33,241 nt of DNA from Candidatus Binatia bacterium. GTDB taxonomy: Bacteria; Desulfobacterota; Binatia; UBA9968. Shown here piece after piece: positions 15,168-22,218 of the stretch (within the stretch, counting starts at the first letter, position 1; each line of letters starts with the position of its first letter). The position numbers and the translations under genes were made by a program. The DNA lies in contig JAICEJ010000007.1 of NCBI GenBank assembly GCA_025924215.1, positions 1 to 33,241 of the forward strand, given 5' to 3'. Under the pieces are notes generated by a model. The model was not told where the DNA came from. It worked only from the letters and a program-made list of their open reading frames with translations, and did no database searches.

Positions 15168-16331
15168 GTGACATCGAAGCTTCGCATTATTGTGTCAGGG
15201 CTCATCGCTCAATACCCACTCGGCGGTGTGACTTGGGATTACTTTCAATATGTTCTTGGCCTCGCTCAGCTAGGTCACGATGTCTACTATCTTGAGGATA
15301 CCGGGCAATGGCCTTATAACCCGCAAGAAGGCGGGCTCGGCAAAGACTGTGACTTCAATGTTCAATATCTCGCTGCCGTCATGTCGCGCTATGGACTAGC
15401 TGAGCAGTGGGCCTATCGCTTTCCGTGGCAATCGCAGTGGTTTGGGCTTGCCGATGCGAAACGACGAGAGGTCATTCGCTCGGCTGACTTGCTCATCAAC
15501 ATTTCCGGAACTCTAGAGCGACCTGAGGAGTATCGACAGGTAAGCCGCTTGGCCTATATCGACTCGGATCCTGTCTTTACACAGGTAAAGTTGGCGCGTG
15601 GCCAACTCGATTTTCGCAAATGGATCGATGCGCATGATGTTCAGTTCAGCTTCGGTGAATGCCTCTCGCCCGAGGTGCCTGAGACTGGGCACCACTGGCG
15701 TCCGACGCGGCAGCCGATTGTGCTCTCAGAGTGGCATCCTGAGAGACCGTTTCGCGAGGTTTTCACTACCGTGATGAACTGGACTAGCTACAAGCCTGTC
15801 GTTTACGGTGATCGAAGTTATGGGCAAAAAGATCTCGAGTTCGCACGCTTTCAGGAGTTGCCGCGCCTTATCGCCCCCACAGCTCTGGAGATCGCTGTCA
15901 ATGCCGGGAAAACTCGCCGCACACCACGTCAGTTGCTAGCCCGCAAGGGATGGCGCGTTGTCGATCCGGCCGAGGTCTGTCCTGATCTCGAAAGTTATCG
16001 CGATTACATCGAATCGTCCAAGGCCGAGTGGAGCGTCGCGAAGAATGGCTATGTCGTCGGGCGGCCCGGGTGGTTCAGTTGTCGATCGGCATGCTATTTA
16101 GCGGCGGGGCGCCCCGTCGCCGTTCAGGACACTGGGTTCAGCGCGGTCCTCCCTACAGGCGCGGGCCTCCTGGCCTTCAGTACCGTGGAGGAGGCGATAG
16201 CGTCGATCAAAGAGATCGAAGCAGACTATGAGCGGCATGCGAAGGCTGCCCGTGAGATCGCTTCGGAGTATTTCGATGCGACGACGGTGCTCACAGGTTT
16301 AGTGGAGGAGGCGATGAATGGTCGCGGCTGA
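15168..16331 (+). CDS. GT-B-fold glycosyltransferase, copy 1 of a tandem pair
   Basis: A 387-residue soluble protein starting at GTG 15168 (LRIIVSGLIAQYPLGGVTWD). The N-terminal Rossmann-like half has the substrate-loop pattern PLGGVTWDYFQYVLGLAQLGHDVYYLED. The C-terminal half carries a donor-site-like block GWFSCRSACYLAAGRPVAVQ then DTGFSAVLPTGAGLLAF, and ends with a helix EIASEYFDA. The layout resembles group-1-like (CgeB/YkvP-type) glycosyltransferases. It is related to the next gene throughout the C-terminal half and in the N-terminal GxxWxxxQ...LGxDVYYxE pattern. The next gene overlaps its stop by 14 bases. It is expected to add a sugar from a nucleotide donor in the cytoplasm. Donor and acceptor are unknown. 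Confidence 0.75.
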   Translation: MTSKLRIIVSGLIAQYPLGGVTWDYFQYVLGLAQLGHDVYYLEDTGQWPYNPQEGGLGKDCDFNVQYLAAVMSRYGLAEQWAYRFPWQSQWFGLADAKRREVIRSADLLINISGTLERPEEYRQVSRLAYIDSDPVFTQVKLARGQLDFRKWIDAHDVQFSFGECLSPEVPETGHHWRPTRQPIVLSEWHPERPFREVFTTVMNWTSYKPVVYGDRSYGQKDLEFARFQELPRLIAPTALEIAVNAGKTRRTPRQLLARKGWRVVDPAEVCPDLESYRDYIESSKAEWSVAKNGYVVGRPGWFSCRSACYLAAGRPVAVQDTGFSAVLPTGAGLLAFSTVEEAIASIKEIEADYERHAKAAREIASEYFDATTVLTGLVEEAMNGRG

Positions 16332-17649
16332 TCGCCCTGTGAGAAAGCGCACCCCGGGTAGCGACATCCCGCCGCTGTCACATCGGAAAGGTGCGACCGC
16401 GCTGCCTGAACGTGCGGACCGCGCCGCAATGCTGCCTCACGTTGATCGATCTTTCGAAAGAGTTGAGGGGAAAAGAGACCGCGTGCACGTCGTCAAGCCA
16501 AAGGTCGTTGTGGTTTTAGGAATCATGGGCTGTCTACCCGTGGCCGGAACCGGTGTGGCTTGGAATACCCTGCAGCATCTTATCGCACTTCGTCGCCTCG
16601 GCTACGATGTCTACTACGTGGAAGCGACTGCCGTATGGCCTTTTAATGCCACCACCGATGACTGCACGTTTCCGGTAACCTATATCAGCAATCTGCTAAA
16701 CCGCTTTGGCTTTGAAAATAAATGGGCCTATGTCGCCGCGCACAGTGACAACCGGTGCTACGGGCTCTCAGAGCTTCAGGTGAAAGATTTATACTCCCGT
16801 GCAGACGCAATCATCAATCTCTTCGGCGGAACGATACTGCGCGACGAGCACATGAGATGTCCGATCCGGATCTATCTTGAAACCGATCCGGTAGTGCATC
16901 AAATCCGCATCGCGAACGGTGAACAAAGATATATCAATCTCGTGGCAGCCCACACGGCGCTGTTCACGTGGGGAGCGAACTACGGAGCATCGGACTGCGG
17001 TGTCCCGCTGCAATCCTTTGAGTATAAACCTACCCGTTCCCCCGTCCTCCTCGATTGTTGGGAGTCGCCCTGTAATCCGGCGGCACGCTACTTTACGACT
17101 ATTGGCCATTGGGATCAGTCTGTCAAAGACCTGGAATATGACGGCGAACGTTACTCCTGGAGCAAGCATCGCGAGTTTTTAAAACTCCTCGAGTTACCCA
17201 GGCGCACGACTCAGGAATTTTCCCTGGCCTTGGCCATAGATGATCCCGCTACCGTACAGATGCTCAAAGGCTACGGGTGGCGTATCGAAGATGCGTATCG
17301 GATCTCCGAGACCCTGGAGAGTTACCGCGGGTATATCTGGGGGTCGCGGGGCGAGCTCACGGTGGCCAAGGATATGAACGTGCGCTTGCGTAGTGGTTGG
17401 TTCAGCGAGCGGAGCGCCTGCTATCTCGCCGCCGGCAAGCCAGTGATCACTCAGGAAACGGGTTTTAGCAAGTCCATTCCCACGGGACTCGGTTTATACG
17501 GATTTCAGAAACTCGAGGATATTCCTCCTGCCATTGAGGCCATCAACAGTGATTACCCGAGACATTCCCAGGCCGCCAAAGAAATTGCCGCGGAGTATTT
17601 CGATGCTGAAAAGCTCCTCCGGCAGGTGACGATTGAAGCAGGCTTGTAG
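16318..17649 (+). CDS. GT-B-fold glycosyltransferase, copy 2 of a tandem pair
   Basis: The ATG at 16318 lies inside the end of the previous gene and has GGAGGAGG 6 bases upstream, so translation is coupled. The 443-residue product has an unusual basic, low-complexity extension of about 60 residues (VRKRTPGSDIPPLSHRKG) before the fold begins at KPKVVVVLGIMGC. The fold then follows the upstream paralogue: VAWNTLQHLIALRRLGYDVYYVEATAVWPFN, YLETDPVVHQIRIANG, and the donor block GWFSERSACYLAAGKPVITQ then ETGFSKSIPTGLGLYGF, and the EIAAEYFDAEKLL helix. The two enzymes probably add successive or related sugars. The N-terminal extension could be disordered or membrane-associating; that is inference. 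Confidence 0.75.
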   Translation: MVAADRPVRKRTPGSDIPPLSHRKGATALPERADRAAMLPHVDRSFERVEGKRDRVHVVKPKVVVVLGIMGCLPVAGTGVAWNTLQHLIALRRLGYDVYYVEATAVWPFNATTDDCTFPVTYISNLLNRFGFENKWAYVAAHSDNRCYGLSELQVKDLYSRADAIINLFGGTILRDEHMRCPIRIYLETDPVVHQIRIANGEQRYINLVAAHTALFTWGANYGASDCGVPLQSFEYKPTRSPVLLDCWESPCNPAARYFTTIGHWDQSVKDLEYDGERYSWSKHREFLKLLELPRRTTQEFSLALAIDDPATVQMLKGYGWRIEDAYRISETLESYRGYIWGSRGELTVAKDMNVRLRSGWFSERSACYLAAGKPVITQETGFSKSIPTGLGLYGFQKLEDIPPAIEAINSDYPRHSQAAKEIAAEYFDAEKLLRQVTIEAGL

Positions 17650-17663
17650 GCCAAGGCGAGGCA

Positions 17664-18431
17664 ATGGCAGGATCTGAAAATCGCGTACATTCCGAGGCAA
17701 CCAGTCGCGCCAAATACTTGATTGTCAACGCCGATGATTTTGGCCAGAGTCGCGGGATCAACCGCGGCATCATCACCGCGCATCGCGACGGCATCGTCAC
17801 CAGCGCGAGCCTCATGGTGCGCTGGCCGGCTGCCGCTGAAGCGGCCGCTGATGCGCGACGACATCCGAGCCTAAGCGTTGGGTTGCATATCGATCTCGGC
17901 GAGCAGATTTTGCGTTCCGGAGAATGGCTGTCCCTCTACAGCGTCCTTCCAGTGCATAATGAGAGTACGGTGCGAGAAGAAATCTCCCGGCAACTCGGGA
18001 TGTTCGATCGCCTAGTGGGACATGCCCCGACTCATCTCGACTCGCACCAGCACGTTCATCTGCGCGAGCCCGCCCGCGTTATTCTCGTGGAAATCGCAGC
18101 GCGCCTCGGAGTTCCGCTCCGAAATTGCTCTCCGGAAGTTAGTTATTGCGGCAGCTTCTATGGGCAAGCAGACGATGGTACGACCTTGCGTGACGTGATC
18201 AGCGTCGACGGCCTGATTCGTATTTTCGAAACGTTGCCGGCGGGTTGTACAGAGCTGGCATGCCATCCAGCGGCCGAGTGCGATCTGGAGACGTTGTATT
18301 CTCAGGAGCGCCTCGAGGAACTGAAAATTTTGTGTGATCCCCGGGCGCGAGCCGCGCTAACGGCCGCCGGGATCGGGCTGCGTTCGTTCGCAAACCTTGC
18401 GCATGATAACGAGCGGTCGGTCTCCGGATGA
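17664..18431 (+). CDS. YdjC/ChbG-HpnK-type carbohydrate deacetylase
   Basis: The 255-residue protein matches the YdjC family of metal-dependent deacetylases of N-acetylated sugars. The family motifs are present: YLIVNADDFGQSRGIN with metal Asp25, VGLHIDLG with His75, APTHLDSHQHVHL with metal-binding His128 or His130/132, and ELACHPAAE near the C-terminus. Relatives act on diacetylchitobiose (ChbG) or appear in hopanoid pathways (HpnK). Here the position among glycosyltransferases and methyltransferases suggests deacetylation of an N-acetyl sugar in a glycan precursor, which would create a free amine. It begins 14 bases after the tandem GT pair, with a purine-rich AAGGCGAGG ribosome site. Confidence 0.88.
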   Translation: MAGSENRVHSEATSRAKYLIVNADDFGQSRGINRGIITAHRDGIVTSASLMVRWPAAAEAAADARRHPSLSVGLHIDLGEQILRSGEWLSLYSVLPVHNESTVREEISRQLGMFDRLVGHAPTHLDSHQHVHLREPARVILVEIAARLGVPLRNCSPEVSYCGSFYGQADDGTTLRDVISVDGLIRIFETLPAGCTELACHPAAECDLETLYSQERLEELKILCDPRARAALTAAGIGLRSFANLAHDNERSVSG

Positions 18432-18498
18432 GCGCACCTAGATTGCATTCGGGGAGCACTAGCCTGAACGTCCGCGCGAACAGGAAATAGGAGCGGTG

Positions 18499-19359
18499 AT
18501 GGAGAAGTTATTGCCCGAGCACTTGAAGGACTTTTGGCAGACAGTGGAGCGCCACGAGCATTCCGCCGAAGACTACACTCGCGAATACGACCGCGCGCTC
18601 GCCGAATACCGGCAAGCCTGGGAGCGTGGCCTTATGTTGCCTGGACACGACAATTTACGTGAGAGTCTCTTGTCTGAGCTCGGCAACTACACGCAATGCC
18701 CCGACGCTGCTGAGGTGCGGCGCCGCTGCGAGCAAGCAGTCGCCAGCCTGAAGCGTGAGTGGGAAGACAAGGTTCAATCGGAGGATCTGCGGTCCATCGA
18801 GCGGTTCTACGATGACACTCCGGCTATGCTGCACGAGCTCATGTGGTGGCATACATTGGGCGACGATCTTTCGCCGCTCGCCTATGTCCTAGCGTTGCGC
18901 TTTGCCCAGCAGCACGGCTGCAAAAGTTACCTCGACTTTGGCGCCGGGGTGGGAGCCGGTGGGCTCCTCTTCGCGAGCCATGGGCTACAAACTACCCTGG
19001 CAGACATCAGCTCCTCTTTATTGCGCTTCAGCGCCTGGCGATTAGGTATCAGGAAGTTACCGGCCCAATACATTGATCTAAAGGAGTGTGAGCTTCCAAG
19101 TGAGGGCTTCGATATAATCACCGCGATGGATGTCTTCGAACATCTCATCGACCCAGTAGAATCGGTCGAGAAGCTCTGGAACGCGCTAAAGCCCGGCGGA
19201 TTCCTCTACGGGCGGATCTCGGCAGAAGAGGACGAGGATCGGCCTCAGCACATTGTGCACGATTTTGGACCCACGTTTGAACGTATGCGCGGACTCGGCC
19301 TGGTCGAGGTCTGGCGTGATGAGTGGCTTTGGGGTCACCAAGTTTTTCAAAAACTGTGA
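18499..19359 (+). CDS. Class I SAM-dependent methyltransferase
   Basis: AGGAG (18489-18493) lies 5 bases before the ATG at 18499, so this start is preferred to an overlapping GTG at 18496. The 286-residue protein has an N-terminal helical region rich in charged residues (about 1-120, with EHEHSAEDYTREYDRALAEY-like composition) and a C-terminal methyltransferase fold: SYLDFGAGVGAGGLLFA (motif I, about 139-155), TLADISSSLLRF, DIITAMDVFEHLIDP, and NALKPGGFLYG. The acceptor is unknown. It follows the deacetylase by 67 bases and is 18 bases from a second methyltransferase that is different in sequence, so the two likely act on different positions. Confidence 0.85.
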   Translation: MEKLLPEHLKDFWQTVERHEHSAEDYTREYDRALAEYRQAWERGLMLPGHDNLRESLLSELGNYTQCPDAAEVRRRCEQAVASLKREWEDKVQSEDLRSIERFYDDTPAMLHELMWWHTLGDDLSPLAYVLALRFAQQHGCKSYLDFGAGVGAGGLLFASHGLQTTLADISSSLLRFSAWRLGIRKLPAQYIDLKECELPSEGFDIITAMDVFEHLIDPVESVEKLWNALKPGGFLYGRISAEEDEDRPQHIVHDFGPTFERMRGLGLVEVWRDEWLWGHQVFQKL

Positions 19360-19377
19360 GGAAGAGGAGAGAATCCG

Positions 19378-20031
19378 ATGATCGAGCGCGAACTCGTCGA
19401 CCAAAAAATGCGCAGTTTCATGGACAGCCTGTGGGACCGCGGTGACTTCTGGGACATCGAAAAATCGGCTTATGAGCGCGATCGATGTGTACAGCTGCTC
19501 AAGATGCTTGAGGACAAGCGTTACCGTCGCGTACTCGAAATCGGATGCGGCGCCGGTTATCTCACACGCCTGCTCGCCGCTCATGCCGACCACATTGTTG
19601 CTCTCGACATTTCTCAGACGGCCATTGACCGGGCGCGTTCACTTAGTGCAGCCCAGCCAGACGTGGATTTCCGCGTAGCGAATATCATGGATTACAAGCC
19701 ACAGCCCGACGGGCCATGGGATCTCGTCGTTTTTAGCGACACGATATGTTATCTGGGCTGGCTTTATCCATTGTTCGATGTGGCTTGGCTCGCGGTGCAG
19801 ATTTTTGAGGCGACACGCAGCGGCGGACGGCTGATGCTCGCCAATAGTATGTACGAAGGTGAGGATTGGCTTCTCCGTCCCTGGCTCATCCGCACCTACC
19901 GCGATCTGTTTGTCAATGTGGGCTACACCATCGAGACCGAGACGGTCTATAAGGCTACAAAACGGGGCGTTGAGTTCGAGGTACTCATGACGCTCTTTTG
20001 CAAGACGGAAGAGAAAAAGCCCGCAAAGTGA
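19378..20031 (+). CDS. Class I SAM-dependent methyltransferase (NodS-like)
   Basis: The ATG at 19378 follows a GAGGAAGAGGAG purine run, a strong ribosome site. The 217-residue product has VLEIGCGAGYLTRLLA (motif I, about 55-70), VALDISQTAIDRAR (strand 2 acidic Asp), NIMDY and DLVVFSDTICYLGW (motif II), and GGRLMLAN (motif III). The compact size and the DTICYL block recall NodS, which N-methylates the de-N-acetylated end of chito-oligosaccharides; with a YdjC deacetylase two genes upstream that parallel is suggestive but not proof. The stop TGA overlaps the GTG start of the next gene. Confidence 0.85.
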   Translation: MIERELVDQKMRSFMDSLWDRGDFWDIEKSAYERDRCVQLLKMLEDKRYRRVLEIGCGAGYLTRLLAAHADHIVALDISQTAIDRARSLSAAQPDVDFRVANIMDYKPQPDGPWDLVVFSDTICYLGWLYPLFDVAWLAVQIFEATRSGGRLMLANSMYEGEDWLLRPWLIRTYRDLFVNVGYTIETETVYKATKRGVEFEVLMTLFCKTEEKKPAK

Positions 20032-21998
20032 TCGTTAGCAAGTGGCTGGTGCCGAGCATCTGCATCATCCTTTTCAGCGGTCTGACCGTGGCCTGCACAG
20101 ACTCTCGGACGGTCCTTTCCAGCCGTTCACGGCTCGCGTGTACCGACCTACGCGAAGCGCCTCATTCGCGCTGGGAGACGACTGTTGATGGCGGAGTGCA
20201 TTGGCTACTTACACCATGTGGCGAGCGCTTTTTTTCGGTTGGAGTCAATGTCATGGACGGCGGCGAGCCGCAGCGATTTTCCAACGGGCGTATCGCTTAC
20301 CATTGGGGAGCCTTCTATCCCGACTTGGACGGCTGGGTCCAAGCGGCACGGCGCCGAGTGTTAGCGTGGGGCTTCAACACTGCCGGTGGATGGTCGTTGC
20401 ATCCCACGGTCTTAGGGCTGCCGATAACTCCCAATCTCGAATTGGGCCGAACCGCCCAGTTTCATTGGTTTGATCCGTTTGATCCCGCCACCGCCGAGCG
20501 CATGCATGCGTGGGCACGCCGCCTGGTCGCCCCCTACAAAGGCAACCCGTACCGCATCGGCTATTTCATCGATAATGAAGTCGGCTGGTGGAATGGTGCT
20601 CTATTTCTATTTTATCTGAAGCAGCCCGCCACCAATCACACCAAGCAGCATCTTATCGCTCGACTGCGTGAGCATTACGGCAGCAACTGGGAGCGCTTCA
20701 CGCGGGACTTCGTGCCGCCTCAAGGCACGGCCTCGTTTGAGCATTTGCTTCACCACACGCATGCCACGCAGTTGCGACCTGGTGGTGCGGGAATCAACTT
20801 TGTTCGCCAATGGACGGGGATCATCACGGGCCTCTACTATCGGCTAGCTCATGACGCCATTCGTGCGGCCGATCCTGACGCCCTGATACTCGGTGATCGA
20901 CTACCCATCTATTACGATCCGGTCGCGGTGCGGACAATGGTGCGGCATGTCGACGTCTTATCCACCAACTATAACGTTGATAGCCCTGACGGATGGCTCG
21001 CCCGGTACTTTTTTGATGGTCTGCGACAACTCGCCCCGGGCAAGCCGATTCTGATTTCTGAGTGGTTTTTTGCCGCAGACGAAAATCGCTCCGGCAACCT
21101 TAACAATACCCACTTGATGACCGTGCCAACCCAGGCTGAGCGTACTCGCGGTGCCATCGCAGCCGCCCAGCGATTCGCCCGCGAGCCACAGATCGTCGGT
21201 CTCCACTGGTTTCAGTATTATGACCATCCGTACGGAGGGCGTGAGGACGGCGAGGATCATAACTTTGGGCTCGTCGATATCAACGACCGGCCTTATGAGC
21301 GGCTTGTCGAGGCATTCAGTCGGATCAATCCTCGTCTTGGGGACCTCCATCACCAGCTACCTGACACTGTCCAAGGAAATCGACAGGATCCGTGGCAGAT
21401 TCCTCACGCGGGGATCGATGCGCGGGATCGCTCCCTCGAAGAATGGCCGAAACAGCGAGCCTTGATCGCCCCGCTGATTGCACCCGAGCCCGAAATACCT
21501 TTTGGGGATTTCTACTTAGCGTGGAGTGCCAATGGCTTACACCTGGCTATAATCGCAATGGATTATTACGATCCCGATCTGCTCGCGTATGACGGCGAAT
21601 TCCCCCTGCAGGAAGCCTTTCGCGTCGACTGGGGCGTGAATGCAGGCGGCGAAGTGCGTCACTTTACGCTCTATGTCGTCCCACCTCGAGTGTTTCCCGA
21701 AAGCGGCACGCCGATGATGCAGCCCTGGCTATGCAGCGCGGACCGGGTCTCATGTCACTCTGTACCTGGAGCAGTAACGACCTACTTCGGAAGCGATCAG
21801 CCGCGTATCACGATTGAGGTCTCGCTGCCCTGGCAGGCGCTGGGAGTGACGCAGCCGGCTTCGGTGGGACATCTACGAATGGAGGTTGCTGCCACGGCGT
21901 GGCATCGCTCCCGCTGGATGTCATGGAGCGGAGTTCCTCCCCTTCTGGCGATGCAAGATCCCTCGCAATGGCGTCCTGTACGACTGGCAGGCGATTGA
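20028..21998 (+). CDS. Secreted glycoside hydrolase lipoprotein (agarase/GH-A-like) with C-terminal CBM9-like domain
   Basis: The start is the GTG at 20028, which overlaps the previous stop as GTGA. It gives a lipoprotein signal: VSKWLVPSICIILFSGLTVAC with the lipobox cysteine at residue 23. Residues about 50-460 form a TIM-barrel hydrolase: FFSVGVNVMDGGE, WGFNTAGGWS, IGYFIDNEVGWW with Glu184 as probable acid/base, DVLSTNYN, and ILISEWFF with Glu345 as probable nucleophile. This layout is that of beta-agarase-like/GH50-related clan GH-A proteins. The last 150 residues (FGDFYLAWSANGLHLAI, RVDWGV, ITIEVSLPWQALG, MEVAATAW) look like a CBM9/DOMON-type sugar-binding domain. It should sit at the outer membrane or periplasm and trim the glycan produced by the neighbouring genes. 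Confidence 0.78.
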   Translation: MIVSKWLVPSICIILFSGLTVACTDSRTVLSSRSRLACTDLREAPHSRWETTVDGGVHWLLTPCGERFFSVGVNVMDGGEPQRFSNGRIAYHWGAFYPDLDGWVQAARRRVLAWGFNTAGGWSLHPTVLGLPITPNLELGRTAQFHWFDPFDPATAERMHAWARRLVAPYKGNPYRIGYFIDNEVGWWNGALFLFYLKQPATNHTKQHLIARLREHYGSNWERFTRDFVPPQGTASFEHLLHHTHATQLRPGGAGINFVRQWTGIITGLYYRLAHDAIRAADPDALILGDRLPIYYDPVAVRTMVRHVDVLSTNYNVDSPDGWLARYFFDGLRQLAPGKPILISEWFFAADENRSGNLNNTHLMTVPTQAERTRGAIAAAQRFAREPQIVGLHWFQYYDHPYGGREDGEDHNFGLVDINDRPYERLVEAFSRINPRLGDLHHQLPDTVQGNRQDPWQIPHAGIDARDRSLEEWPKQRALIAPLIAPEPEIPFGDFYLAWSANGLHLAIIAMDYYDPDLLAYDGEFPLQEAFRVDWGVNAGGEVRHFTLYVVPPRVFPESGTPMMQPWLCSADRVSCHSVPGAVTTYFGSDQPRITIEVSLPWQALGVTQPASVGHLRMEVAATAWHRSRWMSWSGVPPLLAMQDPSQWRPVRLAGD

Positions 21999-22013
21999 CC
22001 AAGAGGAAGACTG

Positions 22014-22070
22014 ATGGATACGCTTCTTGTTATGTGTCCTCCTAACTTCGAGCAATCACCTTACGGATGA
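22014..22070 (+). other. Short SD-headed reading frame (18 aa), possible truncated gene
   Basis: An ATG at 22014 has GAGGA 6 bases upstream and encodes only MDTLLVMCPPNFEQSPYG before a TGA. The LLV-x-CPPNFE-x-SPYG pattern resembles the first strand and loop of B12-binding radical SAM proteins (and, less well, of amidinotransferases). It may be the 5' remnant of a lost gene or simply a leader. No continuation was found in the other two frames downstream. Confidence 0.3.
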
Positions 22071-22194
22071 CGCTCTGCCGAACTCCCACGGGCTAGCTAT
22101 GGCGACCCGCAATAAAGCATCAGCTATGTTCACTGGGTATGCCGGGTGTCTCACTGCACTCGACGACCGAATGATAACACAAAGGAGGCCGCGC

Positions 22195-22218
22195 ATGCCG
22201 ATGCGCTCACTACGGTGA
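22195..22218 (+). promoter_or_regulatory. Minicistron (7 codons) overlapping the start of the first GT39 gene
   Basis: AAAGGAGG (22181-22188) is the best Shine-Dalgarno in this part of the window and lies 6 bases before ATG 22195. That ATG opens a 7-codon frame MPMRSLR whose TGA (22216-22218) overlaps GTG 22215, the in-frame start of the GT39 protein. The arrangement suggests translational coupling: ribosomes terminating the mini-peptide restart on GTG. Confidence 0.5.

Noticed and set aside
22146-22214. Longer N-terminus for the first GT39 protein from GTG 22146
   Set aside because: Polar, without ribosome site, and it would run through the strong AAAGGAGG of the minicistron.
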